The notes below the pieces were generated by a model, which saw only the letters and a program-made list of their open reading frames with translations, was not told the DNA's origin and did no database searches. The translations under genes were made by a program, and so were the position numbers. Positions 55,878-62,539 of a stretch of 64,000 bases of DNA are shown one piece after another (position 1 is the first letter of the stretch; the number at the start of each line of letters is the position of its first letter). This DNA is from Engraulis encrasicolus (lineage: Eukaryota > Chordata > Actinopteri > Clupeiformes > Engraulidae), in NCBI RefSeq assembly GCF_034702125.1, contig NC_085861.1, positions 2,695,796-2,759,795 on the forward strand, in the 5' to 3' direction.

Positions 55878-56066
55878 GAGAGAGTGTGAGAGAGATTTCA
55901 CAACTCCTTCCACAAAAGTAAATTTCGGAATCACAGAAAGCACTGGATTTGCCAAGAAATTGACAAAATCACATGATGTCAGCCAGGATTATGTAAACCT
56001 AAGCGACCTTGGGTTACTTGAAAACGAAGTTATTATTATTGTTATTGTTGTTGTTGTTATTATTAG

Positions 56067-56101
<35 letters not shown>

Positions 56102-56413
56102 TTATCACCATCATTACTGTTATTATTATTAGAAACTTACGCCCAGGATAGAGGGTTCCCCTTTCAGGAACCTGTGAAGACGAGAGGAAGGTCCAGGATC
56201 AACTCCAGTCTGGGGTAAGCCACTGCCTTGGGCTCCTTGCTGGGGGTACACATGGCCACTGCCTTGGGCTCCTTGTTGGGGGTACACATGGCCACTGCCT
56301 TGGGCTCCTTGCTGGGGGTACACATGGCCACTGCCTTGGGCTCCTTGCTGGGGGTACACATGGGTGACTACTACCATGCCATTGGCATTGTAGGGGACTG
56401 ACGAGGTGGCCAT
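41721..56413 (-). CDS. ms4a-like: MS4A-family four-transmembrane protein (7 coding exons)
   Basis: Exons on the minus strand: 56413-56141, 55795-55688, 53649-53593, 50968-50837, 46866-46753, 44349-44239, 41828-41721 (TAG). All introns are GT-AG, all junctions phase 0, total 300 residues. The N-terminus has four 12-residue HVYPQQGAQGSG repeats and the family motif RFLKGEPSILG. TM1 is IMIGIITFLFGIVGAF; TM2 spans GGIPFWGGTIYITAGSLTVR; TM3 is SLGMNIISSITAGVAIIL; TM4 runs LWGTVGVMLVLSILQFIV to FGCKATC; the C-terminus is Pro-rich and ends ELPPKYSPA. MS4A proteins are plasma-membrane tetraspan proteins that act with immune or chemosensory receptors; which one this is cannot be said. The start ATG has a strong context (GACCATGG) and follows an acceptor (GTCATTAG), so a 5' non-coding exon must exist upstream. 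About 300 residues is longer than usual, because of the N-terminal repeat. Confidence 0.9.
41932..42108. mobile_element. Possible short MITE
   Basis: AAGGCACTCTTCTTAT and the inverse ATAAGAAGAGTGTCTT face each other about 150 bp apart. No clear target duplication. Lies in MS4A intron 6. Confidence 0.35.
42164..42200 (-). pseudogene. Duplicated 3' end of MS4A exon 6
   Basis: Reads PPPSTAPLNTSE followed by GTACGG on the minus strand, matching the exon 6 end PPHNTSE|GTAATG and the flanking GCATCA. No convincing acceptor of its own; the satellite begins at its upstream edge. Confidence 0.6.
42205..44222 (+). repeat. 2-kb (GGAGA)n polypurine satellite
   Basis: Almost pure purine on the plus strand, based on GAGGA pentamers with variants. 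A higher-order unit of 245 bp (marker GGAGGGCGGG at 43431, 43676, 43921) repeats in the right half. Very long Ser/Leu/Pro frames on the minus strand and Arg/Glu/Gly frames on the plus strand are products of the repeat, not genes. It lies in MS4A intron 6, transcribed as pyrimidine-rich RNA. Confidence 0.97.
44239..44349 (-). CDS. ms4a-like: MS4A exon 6
   Basis: 111 nt, 37 codons, PVMYVTNQIPASLLTVPPPT to PPHNTSE, between TTGATTGCAG and GTAATG. Cytoplasmic tail. It contains an internal duplication (LLTVPPP / LLTAPPH). A diverged copy of its 3' end lies 2 kb downstream at 42164-42200. Confidence 0.85.
44493..45191. mobile_element. hAT MITE, 699 bp
   Basis: The ends CAGGCCTGGAATTTCG and CGAAATTCCTGCCCTG are flanked by perfect 8-bp duplication GTTTAGTC (44485-44492, 45192-45199). 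In MS4A intron 5. Confidence 0.9.
45200..46017 (+). mobile_element. Unclassified non-LTR retroposon with (TAAGTC)n tail
   Basis: The 3' end reads CCCTTGTGGGATCAATAAAC followed by repeated TAAGTC, a LINE- or SINE-like simple-repeat tail. It carries the open frame at 45224-45685. Confidence 0.55.
45224..45685 (+). CDS. Unknown ORF in retroposon
   Basis: 153 residues. The N-terminal part (MDKSMEMLVAGHRHLEAIDR and following) looks like an amphipathic, coiled-coil-prone helix. Then comes a Cys/His cluster, CEMCGQSHENCCGIEKECLH, and a Leu/Pro-rich C-terminal part. Not recognised. It could be an ORF1-like protein of a non-LTR element. It is in antisense orientation inside MS4A intron 5 and ends about 330 bp before the simple-repeat tail. 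Confidence 0.4.
   Translation: MELVMDKSMEMLVAGHRHLEAIDRRIDGLVVHNCQLESIGLEARLLETSTVCEMCGQSHENCCGIEKECLHKPNINLIFALAPQLELQRPDLVQDSYLSLEDKQRLDSLPPFLLPLAPGGVFHLLWDSARPFLGRLSYGSEWGDKLSSAHPSP
46018..46049. mobile_element. Terminal fragment of the 7.3-kb foldback family
   Basis: GATGTATCCCTAAAATAAAG followed by TGTTACCG matches the right end at 8938-8966. Confidence 0.8.
46193..46575 (+). repeat. 29-bp minisatellite, about 13 copies
   Basis: The unit AGAGCCTATGTTATAACC followed by TTACTGTCACC shows small variants. A single copy of the same sequence occurs in the repeat at 62485-62520. It lies about 180 bp inside MS4A intron 5. Confidence 0.92.
46576..46735 (-). repeat. Repeat shared with 62040-62535
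   Basis: The inverse matches 62055-62158 plus 62473-62500, without the piggyBac-type MITE present there. For example, ACTCAACTACATCATAACAA is common to both. Confidence 0.75.
46753..46866 (-). CDS. ms4a-like: MS4A exon 5
   Basis: 114 nt, 38 codons, SRLWGTVGVMLVLSILQFIV onward, ending CKATCTGEAQ before GTGAGA; acceptor ACTTCAACAG. Forms TM4. Confidence 0.9.
46974..47130. repeat. Repeat shared (inverted) with 14856-15003
   Basis: Shared blocks include CAAGACACTGGCAGCCAACC and CAATCAGAGGTTGAGTTGTG. Preceded from about 46903 by TAGGGCTGTAACGATATTGC, a MITE-like start. Confidence 0.65.
47131..49254. mobile_element. hAT element, 2.1 kb
   Basis: The ends TAGGGGTGGGCGATATGG and ATCGCCCACCCTTA are flanked by perfect 8-bp duplication CCATGTAT (47123-47130, 49255-49262). 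AT-rich CGATAA/TTATCG motifs lie just inside both ends. No transposase recognised. Contains the Harbinger MITE at 47938-48243. In MS4A intron 4. Confidence 0.9.
47938..48243. mobile_element. Harbinger-type MITE, 306 bp
   Basis: The ends CGGTAGGGACACATA and TATGTGTCCCTACCG lie between TAA trinucleotides (47935-47937, 48244-48246). The interior is dominated by GCGAAG/AAGCGA repeats. Nested in the hAT element. Confidence 0.85.
49263..49567. other. No gene seen; retroposon tail motif
   Basis: AACGCGTTTCGGCTATCAAG with CCTTCATCAGTGC is the inverse of a tail motif common in fish retroposons. Otherwise unassigned. Confidence 0.4.
49576..50716. mobile_element. hAT element, 1.1 kb
   Basis: The ends TAGGGGTGGGCATAG and GCCCACCACTA are flanked by perfect 8-bp duplication ATACAAAC (49568-49575, 50717-50724). 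The target lies in the third copy of the exon 4 donor repeat. A (GA)n run lies at 49985-50058. Confidence 0.9.
50724..50884 (-). repeat. 56-bp triplication of the exon 4 end and donor
   Basis: CCTGCAG starts at 50724, 50780 and 50836, each followed by the same tail sequence (CATAGCAGCTATAGGAG, AATAGTAGTAGATTG). The copy at 50836-50884 is the real exon end. The two downstream copies carry the same GTTTGT donor. Confidence 0.92.
50837..50968 (-). CDS. ms4a-like: MS4A exon 4
   Basis: 132 nt, 44 codons, starting VKASLGMNIISS after CCATGCAG and ending YYCNSYSCYGLQ before GTTTGT. Covers TM3 and the extracellular loop with two Cys. Its last 48 nt are part of a 56-bp triplication, so two further donor copies lie 56 and 112 bp downstream. 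Using either would shift the frame. Confidence 0.88.
50969..51110. repeat. ~75-bp duplication before exon 4
   Basis: CATGGAAATACAG(A/G)TAGGC and CAGCAAT, then GTTAAACGTAT, occur twice with AT-rich spacer, just upstream of the exon 4 acceptor in gene orientation. Confidence 0.75.
51111..51315. mobile_element. Palindromic hAT MITE, 205 bp
   Basis: CAGGCTTGTACGAAATTCCG and its inverse form long arms; the rest is also largely palindromic. Flanking octamers ACAGGTAT and TCAGGTAT differ at one base, consistent with an 8-bp duplication. In MS4A intron 3. Confidence 0.8.
51345..52400 (-). pseudogene. Tc1 transposon relic split by a hAT MITE
   Basis: Minus-strand translation around 51855-51700 gives TSKQAKSWLLANSTQRNKVA, then LDLSPINVWGEVFKK. 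This corresponds to the catalytic region of Tc1 transposases, with the expected Glu replaced by Asn. Several stops. The hAT MITE at 51909-52272 separates its two parts. Confidence 0.65.
51909..52272. mobile_element. hAT MITE, 364 bp
   Basis: CAGTGTTTCTCAACC and GTTGAGAAACACTG ends with perfect 8-bp duplication ATATAGGG (51901-51908, 52273-52280). Confidence 0.92.
52456..53575 (+). repeat. G-rich ~40-bp minisatellite, split by a MITE
   Basis: Units of GCATGCTTATGATGAGGATT followed by AGGG and a G run occur at 52456-52626 and 53339-53575 (about 10 in all). G tracts reach more than 10 bases. It ends 17 bp from MS4A exon 3. Proline-rich minus-strand frames are artefacts. Confidence 0.93.
52627..53338 (-). 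mobile_element. Harbinger-type MITE, copy 3 (complete)
   Basis: 712 bp, inverted relative to copy 2, ends AGGGCTCTGCATACTT and CAAGTATGAATCCCCCT, TTA on both sides (52624-52626, 53339-53341). Removing it with one TTA restores a normal minisatellite unit (GCTTATGATGAGG). Confidence 0.88.
53593..53649 (-). CDS. ms4a-like: MS4A exon 3
   Basis: 57 nt, 19 codons, YITAGSLTVRAYKKLSSCM, between TGTTTCAG and GTGAGT. Completes TM2 and the short loop. Confidence 0.9.
53842..53874 (+). repeat. (TGAT)n microsatellite
   Basis: Short tetranucleotide array ending GATCGATCGATTG, which served as target for the adjacent hAT element. Confidence 0.9.
53875..54412. mobile_element. hAT MITE, 538 bp
   Basis: CAGAGGTGGAAAGAGTACT and its inverse, with perfect 8-bp duplication ATCGATTG (53867-53874, 54413-54420). 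The AGTA/TACT-rich ends resemble the element at 4036-6058. In MS4A intron 2. Confidence 0.92.
54545..55690 (-). repeat. 37/38-bp minisatellite derived from the exon 2 donor
   Basis: In gene orientation each unit holds ATTGTGA.(A/G)(T)CC plus AT-rich sequence. The first unit begins at the last codon and donor of exon 2 (55690-55681). Units continue at 55651, 55613, 55576, 55539, 55501, 55464 and 55426, with two more at 54545-54610 beyond an insertion. Confidence 0.9.
54615..55388. other. Unclassified insertion within the minisatellite
   Basis: About 770 bp of less AT-rich sequence separates the two parts of the 37/38-bp array. I found no clear terminal repeats or coding frame. It may be a transposon of an unrecognised family or displaced single-copy sequence. 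Confidence 0.4.
55688..55795 (-). CDS. ms4a-like: MS4A exon 2
   Basis: 108 nt, 36 codons, starting TVQIMIG after a (CT)n-rich acceptor (TTTTCTACAG) and ending GGIPFWGGTI before GTGAGA. Covers TM1 and the start of TM2. Confidence 0.9.
55803..55895 (+). repeat. (GA)n microsatellite at the exon 2 acceptor
   Basis: In gene orientation a (CT)n run of about 80 bases leads directly into TTTTCTACAG, so it serves as an exceptionally long polypyrimidine tract. Confidence 0.95.
56027..56131 (+). repeat. (ATT/GTT)n microsatellite at the exon 1 donor
   Basis: ATT-type trinucleotides begin 8 bases from the exon 1 donor (56140) and fill a third of the short intron 1. Confidence 0.95.
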
Positions 56414-56418
56414 GGTCG
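56141..56418 (-). CDS. ms4a-like: MS4A exon 1 (first coding)
   Basis: Acceptor TTTCTGTCATTAG, 5 untranslated bases, then ATG at 56413-56411 and 91 codons to donor GTAAGT. Contains a 36-bp coding repeat, four copies (about 56219-56362), and ends RFLKGEPSILG. Confidence 0.9.
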
Positions 56419-56745
56419 CTAATGACAGAAACAGCATAACGTCAATGTAGGGTAGAGTAGAGTAGAGTAATTGTATCAATACAGAGCGAAATGAAGGTGT
56501 CTGACAGATTAGCTTACATAAATACACAAATACAAAACATACGCATAGACCTACTACACATAAATACACAAATACAAAACATACGCATAGACCTACTACA
56601 CATAAATAAGCACTGCAGTAATTAGACAGTAAAACCAGACAAAACAGATGAACAAAGTCACAAACACAGAGCTGTTCAGACTTGCTAACGCCCGTGGCTG
56701 CGGCACCCGGAAGTTGTCAACCACCAAAACATCATAGCAATAAAG

Positions 56746-57235
56746 CAGGGGTGGGAACCTATGTCTCGAGGGCCAGGGGTGGGGAACCTATGTCTCGAGG
56801 GCCAGGGGTGGGGAACCTATGTCTCGAGGGCCAGGGGTGGGGAACCTATGTCTCGAGGGCCGTTTGTGGGGAACCTATGTCTCGAGGGCCAGGGGTGGGA
56901 ACCTATGTCTCGAGGGCCAGGGGTGGGGAACCTATGTCTCGAGGGCCAGGGGTGGGGAACCTATGTCTCGAGGGCTGTTTGTGGGGAACCTATGTCTCGA
57001 GGGTCAGGGGTGGGGAACCTATGTCTCGAGGGCCGTTTGCGGGGAACCATGTCTCGAGGGCCAGGGGTGGGGAACCTATGTCTCGAGGGCCAGGGGTGGG
57101 GAACCTATGTCTCGAGGGCCAGGGGTGGGGAACCTATGTCTCGAGGGCCGTTTGCGGGGAACCATGTCTCGAGGGCCAGGGGTGGGGAACCTATGTCTCG
57201 AGGGCCAGGGGTGGGGAACCTATGTCTCGAGGGGC
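56746..57235 (+). repeat. 29-bp minisatellite made of a transposon terminus, 17 units
   Basis: The unit CAGGGGTGGGGAACCTATGT plus CTCGAGGGC starts with the hAT terminal repeat. Some units have CGTTTG(T/C)GGGGAACC instead, the sequence that follows the terminus in the single-copy part. Three overlapping open frames here (up to 206 residues, SRGPGVGNLCLEG-like) are repeat artefacts. Confidence 0.92.
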
Positions 57236-57747
57236 GTTTGCGGCCCTTGAGGCCGTTTTATCCGGCCCCAATATCATTTTAATGTTATGCAACTTCACAT
57301 GAAATATGACACATTTTGTAAAGGAATCTTAGAATTTACATTACATTTTATTACAATTAAGTTATATTCAGGGGACCCAGAGAATGTGGAGACTGTTTTA
57401 AAGGTGTCTACTTTCAATATAGGCCTAAATTGCAGGGGGAAATCCTGATTTGTGTTCATAGTACAGCCCTCGGAGGACTTTTATGACCCTTGTGGGAATT
57501 TGAAGTGGCCCTTCGAATGAAAAAGGTTCCCCACCCCTGCATTAAACCTTTCTACTAGCCACAGCTTTGCTGTCAGTACATTTTATTATGATACTGTAAG
57601 CTCAGAAATGAAGTTGATCAAACAATTCGATCGGTGCTATGCACATTTAAATGAACCAGAATAGGCTATCCGAATAGAATCTGAATGATCTGTCTTGGAC
57701 CTAAATTTTGAAGTGGCCCTTCGAATGAAAAAGGTTCCCCACCCCTG
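56746..57747. mobile_element. hAT element with an amplified end
   Basis: The left end CAGGGGTGGGAACCT and the right end AGGTTCCCCACCCCTG have flanking octamers CAATAAAG and CAATAAAC (7 of 8 match; 56738-56745, 57748-57755). A second right-end copy lies at 57490-57535. The left ~490 bp is a minisatellite built from the terminus itself. Confidence 0.75.
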
Positions 57748-57755
57748 CAATAAAC

Positions 57756-58770
57756 AATAACCATAAGATTTGTAGAGCACATTATCCAGTATACATGTCA
57801 GCGGGAAAGAAAGAGAAGAGAGAAGAACAATATTATCGAAAGAAGAAAGTATAGAAAGAACAGAAAGTATTACAAAGAGTAGATAACTAACCCCCAAAGG
57901 TAGATTAAAAATAAACCTTTTCTTTAGGCACAACCAGTAGAGGAAGACTTAGAACAGTGGGCTATTGTGTTCATTGTTCTCCTTTGACACTGGCGATAAG
58001 TTCCCTACCAGACAACGACACTGCCAATCACTTCCCTGCATTTAATTTCTTCATCGTACTGCTGGGGAAGTCAACCTGTGTGAAGCCAGAGCCGTTTATA
58101 GAGAAATTCTCTGTGTGAAGCTAAGATCATTGGGCTGCCCATAGCAAACCTATTCCAGGAAGCTCACAACAAGAGTACGCTCCGACTGTCCCAATGCATC
58201 TCTATACTGACATCACACACATTCTTCACCAAACATATCAGCCATTACCCTCAAGTAGGCGGTAGAGTTCCCCTCTTTAACCTCAGACTTAAACATTCCT
58301 TCATACATCCATCAGTTCTTCTGCTGAATAGGTCTTAAAGGGACACTGTGTGAGATTTCCAGTTGTTTATTTCCAGAATGTATGCTATCCATTCACTAAT
58401 GTTACCTTTTTCATGAATACTTACCACCACCATCAAATTCTAAGTATTCATTATGACTGAAAAAATTGCACTTTTCCTACATGAAAAGGGGGATCTTCTC
58501 CATGTTCTGCCATTTTGAATGTCCAGAAATAGCCATTTTTAGCTGCAAAAAATGACTACTTGGACCATATAGAAAATAGAGTCTTGCTCAGGGACGCGAA
58601 ATGAATTTCAGTGTAAATTGACAATGAAGTACTATCGTATCGTAGGTCATTTTACTAGCCTACATAGTCTATCAATGGTGTATGTGGGCCAACTGTAGTG
58701 ATACAGATTTAAAACTATCTCACCAGCCAAATAAAATAACTCTGCTGGCCAGATTTGCCCCCCAGGCCTG
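57756..58770. other. No gene seen
   Basis: No coding exon. AAAGGGACACTGTGTGAGAT at 58338 resembles the start of a common fish MITE, but its partner end was not located. Confidence 0.4.
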
Positions 58771-58780
58771 AGTTTGAAAC

Positions 58781-58970
58781 CAGTGGTGTAGTCTATGTAG
58801 AACGTGGGTATACAGAGTATACCCACTTCTAAATTTCAGGGATTTCAGTATACCCACTTAAAATTGATTGATCCATTGATTTGAATGACACAAGTATATA
58901 CAGTATACCCACTTCAAAAAATGCTCAAATATACAGTATACCCACCATAAAAAAGTAGACTACACCACTG
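58781..58970. mobile_element. hAT MITE, 190 bp
   Basis: CAGTGGTGTAGTCTA and TAGACTACACCACTG ends with perfect 8-bp duplication TTTGAAAC (58773-58780, 58971-58978). Same family as 17136-17324, inverted. Confidence 0.92.
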
Positions 58971-59154
58971 TTTGAAACCTATGGCAGTCTTAAATCAAGT
59001 AGGCCTAATGTTCTTTCAAAGGGAGGTACCGTGCCTTTTCTCTTGATGCTGGGTGGGTGCGTAGGTTCCAACAGGTTAACAACAGGTGTGCGAGTCCCCC
59101 TTCCTTGATCCTATAGTCTTAAATCAAGGCCACACTGAAATAGTTTATCTTGAT

Positions 59155-59722
59155 TTTTATCGTTTCTTTTAAGATAGGGCTACACCTAGGCTATTTGTTT
59201 TTTGTGTTTGTTTTTTGGACATATCTTTTTTTTGTATTAGGCATACACAAATATTCTTAAATATTCCTACAGTGTGTACTGAATTAGGTAAGACTTCTTT
59301 TAGTTCATATGCCCCACATGTTTGGAATAACCTCCAAAACACCTTAAGCTCGGCATCTGTGCCCTCTGTAGAGAGTTTTAAAAATCTTTTAAAAACAACT
59401 TTAGTAGAGGAGTGTCACTGCTTTTAAACTCAGTTTTACAAAGGTTTTGTGTGTGTGTTTTTATGTCAGATTTTGTTAGTTTGTTAGTTCTTACTGTGTA
59501 GTGCTTGATGGTCTTACTTGTTAGTCTTGTCCAGTGTCTATTTTGTTTGCCCCTATGTCTGATATGTCTTATATCCTTACGTGTGCTTTTTTAAAAATCT
59601 GTTTTTATGTCATAATATGCATGTGCCTCCACTGTCTTAATGCCGTCTTGGCCAGGACTCCCTGGAAGAAGAGGTTTCTACCTCAATGGGACCTTACTGG
59701 TTAAATAAAGGTAAAAAAAAAA
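59155..59722 (+). pseudogene. LINE 3' end (non-LTR RT C-terminus and tail)
   Basis: The frame at 59215-59427 ends with RT C-terminal sequence TELGKTSFSSYAPHVWNNLQ, then ...FKNLLKTTLVEECHCF and a stop. The 3' region ends GGACCTTACTGGTTAAATAA and AGG with an A-rich tail, as in L2/Rex-type fish LINEs. 5'-truncated. Confidence 0.7.
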
Positions 59723-60655
59723 CAGGATTTCTTATAAAATCAACAGAATTATTCTATCAAGAAGAGGTGCCTACTTCGAAGCCTATTTCAATTTTATTTG
59801 TTTCCAAAGCTCATAACGCCTGTACACGCTCGCGTGAGTCTCTCCTATCAACAGGATGTCCTTGGCCTTGGGGATGTTCCACCGAGGACAAGGGGCATTT
59901 GTTTTTCCTAACACGACAAGACCTACCGAAGATTTTATTACTTGACCTAGGCCTACTATGGCGTAGGCTACTTTTAAAATACAAAACCATTAAGGAAAAC
60001 TTACCAGCCGTTTTGACACATTATTGTGCGTTTGGCCATTAGGATAACATCGGGGAAAAGTTAATTTAGAGCCCTGTATATTGGCTAACCACCATCAAGT
60101 TAGTAACGGTAGTGTAAACTTTCACTTTCACGAAAACGCAACCGCAAAACACCCAAAATCATTCATGCAATTCACCTATGTAGGCCTATCTACTTCAATC
60201 TCCTCAGTCAGTCGCGATGCCCTTTTCTTTTCGTAAGCAATTGAGCAAATCACAGCAAAAGGGACAGATGTTGGCATCTGAAATTCACAATTCCCCCTCG
60301 AGGATGGGGGGGAAAAGCGCACACACTTTCTAACCGTGCCGTTAACATGTTAATAGAATGCGCTATTTCATAATACAAAGGACATACTCACGCTTGTACA
60401 AGAAATGCTTAGCTGCAATTAACTTACAAGAGACGTTTTAGGGCTGCGATGCAAAAGTTTCCAAAATCTCACTCCTGACGTTCTATTCCTCCCCTGGCTG
60501 GTAGTGGCGCGCGCGTCTCTGGAGTTGCTCTTCTGGATGCGTCATTTACGGTAGTTGGATGGCCCTAATCCAAATCCCTCTGGCGGTCGGATATTGCACA
60601 ATATCCCAATGCATATCCGTTTATGGCACAATGGTGAGTAGTAGGCTGCACCCAC
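59723..60655. other. No coding gene seen; possible 5' exon of the MS4A gene
   Basis: On the minus strand ACGTCTCTT is followed by GTAAGTTAA (donor at 60427). The sequence upstream in gene orientation (60428-60540) is more GC-rich with a GCGCGCGC run. It could be a 5' non-coding exon and promoter of the MS4A gene 4 kb away, but nothing else confirms this. Confidence 0.25.
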
Positions 60656-60660
60656 TGTTA

Positions 60661-61090
60661 CAGTTTTTTCTCGATTGCTTGCTTCTACACTATTTCTGGT
60701 ACTTCACACACAATTCTGGAAACATCTCACCCATTTCCCAACTCCCCTAACCACTGTCACTGAACAATAAACACAATTCCTTCTTTACACTGATATTTCA
60801 GTTTTAAAACACACTCTTTCCAAAACACTACACATAATTCTCTGGATTAGACACAATTTTTATGAAGAACTTTCCTACTTGTCGCATGGAAGGAACACAA
60901 TGTCATTCTAAATACTAAAACCAACTGCTATGTTCACTTCCTCATCACACGGGCAAACTCTCTTCATATCGGTTTACAATCTGAAATCATCATCCCATAA
61001 AGACACACATTGCATGTGATGTTGATGAAAACATGAGTGGATGCAGTGAGTTTTTGCAGTTAGTTTTTGATCCCCAGAATATGTATACAA
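60661..61090 (+). mobile_element. One end of a mariner-like element
   Basis: TA (60659-60660) then CAGTTTTTTCTCGATTGCTT, matching the ends of the 9.4-kb and 2.4-kb elements. The other end is not seen; the minisatellite at 61095 follows. Confidence 0.5.
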
Positions 61091-61094
61091 GGTG

Positions 61095-61845
61095 TCTTGT
61101 TTTACTATTCCGGTAGGCCTATATTCTCATGGCCAGGCGTCTTGTTCTACTATACCGGTATGGGCAGGCGTCTTCCTATATTCTGATGGGCAGGCGTCTT
61201 GTTCTACTATACCGGTATGGGCAGGCGTCTTGTTCTACTATACCGGTATGGGCAGGCGTCTTGTTCTACTATACCGGTATGGGCAGGCGTCTTGTTCTAC
61301 TATACCGGTATGGGCAGGCGACTTCCTATATTTTTATGGGCAGGCGTCTTGTCCTACTATACCGGTATGGGCAGGCGTCTTGTTCTACTATACCGGTATG
61401 GGCAGGCGTCTTGTCCTACTATACCGGTATGGGCAGGCGTCTTGTCCTACTATACCGGTATGGGCAGGCGTCTTGAATAGGTAGGCCTATATTCTCATGG
61501 GCAGGCGACTTCCTATATTGTCATGGCCAGGCGTCTTGTTCTACTATACCGGTATGGGCAGGCGTCTTCCTATATTCTCATGGGCAGGCGTCTTCCTATA
61601 TTCTCATGGCCAGGCGTCTTGTTCTACTATACCGGTATGGGCAGGCGTCTTCCTATATTGTCATGGCCAGGCGTCTTCCTATATTGTCATGGCCAGGCGT
61701 CTTCCTATATTGTCATGGCCAGGCGTCTTCCTATATTGTCATGGCCAGGCGTCTTCCTATATTCTCATGGGCAGGCGTCTTCCTATATTGTCATGGCCAG
61801 GCGTCTTGTTATATTCTCATGGGCAGGCGTCTTGTCTTGTTCAGG
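61095..61845 (+). repeat. GGCAGGCGTCTT minisatellite, 26- and 31-bp units
   Basis: Two interleaved unit types: ATGGGCAGGCGTCTTGTTCT with ACTATACCGGT, and CATGGCCAGGCGTCTTCCTA with TATTGT. About 27 units. Six overlapping open frames are repeat artefacts. Confidence 0.95.
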
Positions 61846-62039
61846 TTCATCAGCTTTCCACTTTAGTGAGATGGAAAAGGGGCTGACTGCTGTAGTAATA
61901 TATTACGAGTTGGTCATTGCCATTCTGGAAACAATTCATTCATAAAAAGGGCTGTGTCTTACTATGCTGTGCTACATACTATATTTTGTGCATTTATTTA
62001 TGCATTTATTTATGATGCTAGACACCTTCTTGCTTTGTG

Positions 62040-62535
62040 ATGTAAGTAGCCTCTTAGTGCAGATGGGGTCGCCGGCGGGACTATTCACTATTGCTGAAAA
62101 TACTCAACTACATCATAACAACATTGCTATGACAGTACTGGGAGCATTAAGTAACAGATTAACCCATTAATGCCTGATGTTGCGTTGCGCAACATTGGCC
62201 CTGGCCGCCTGGAGCTGCATTACGCAACATTCAGGCTCATGAGATTTGAGACAACTTGATTAAAAATCGTTGTTTATTTGAGATGAATGAACACATTCTA
62301 ATGAAAGATGAGGGTCTTACTGTAGTGTTTAAATGCAACTTAGTGCGTATTTTTATGCGTTTCAGAAGCTGAGATATTTAGGTTTTTATAGGCTGAGGGC
62401 AGCTTTTCTTAAAAAGGGCTCAGGCATTCAGCATCCTTTGTTGTAGGTGCCTTAGGGGCGTCAATGGGTTAAGACATAGCCCTTACAATTTGTTGACAGT
62501 AAGGTTATAACATAGGCTCTGTGCTAAGGGGTTAA
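62040..62535 (+). repeat. Repeat shared with MS4A intron 5, carrying a MITE
   Basis: 62055-62158 and 62473-62520 match the inverse of 46185-46715 and are separated here by the piggyBac-type MITE. Confidence 0.75.
62163..62468 (+). mobile_element. piggyBac-type MITE, 306 bp
   Basis: TTAA (62159-62162, 62469-62472) surrounds CCCATTAATGCC and GGCGTCAATGGG ends. The interior has GTTGCG.T.CGCAACATT pairs. A diverged relative lies at 14644-14860. Confidence 0.85.
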
Positions 62536-62539
62536 TAAA

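Noticed and set aside
56682..57302. Open frames of 206, 173 and 143 residues with SRGPGVGNLCLEG repeats
   Set aside because: Three overlapping frames across a 29-bp minisatellite whose unit lacks stops; the unit is a hAT terminus.
59686..60042. 118-residue plus-strand frame
   Set aside because: Starts in the LINE tail and reads through unrelated sequence; composition gives no family.
61092..61945. Open frames of 86-140 residues with YYTGMGRRL or YGQASC repeats
   Set aside because: Translation of the 26/31-bp minisatellite in all frames; no start context or family.
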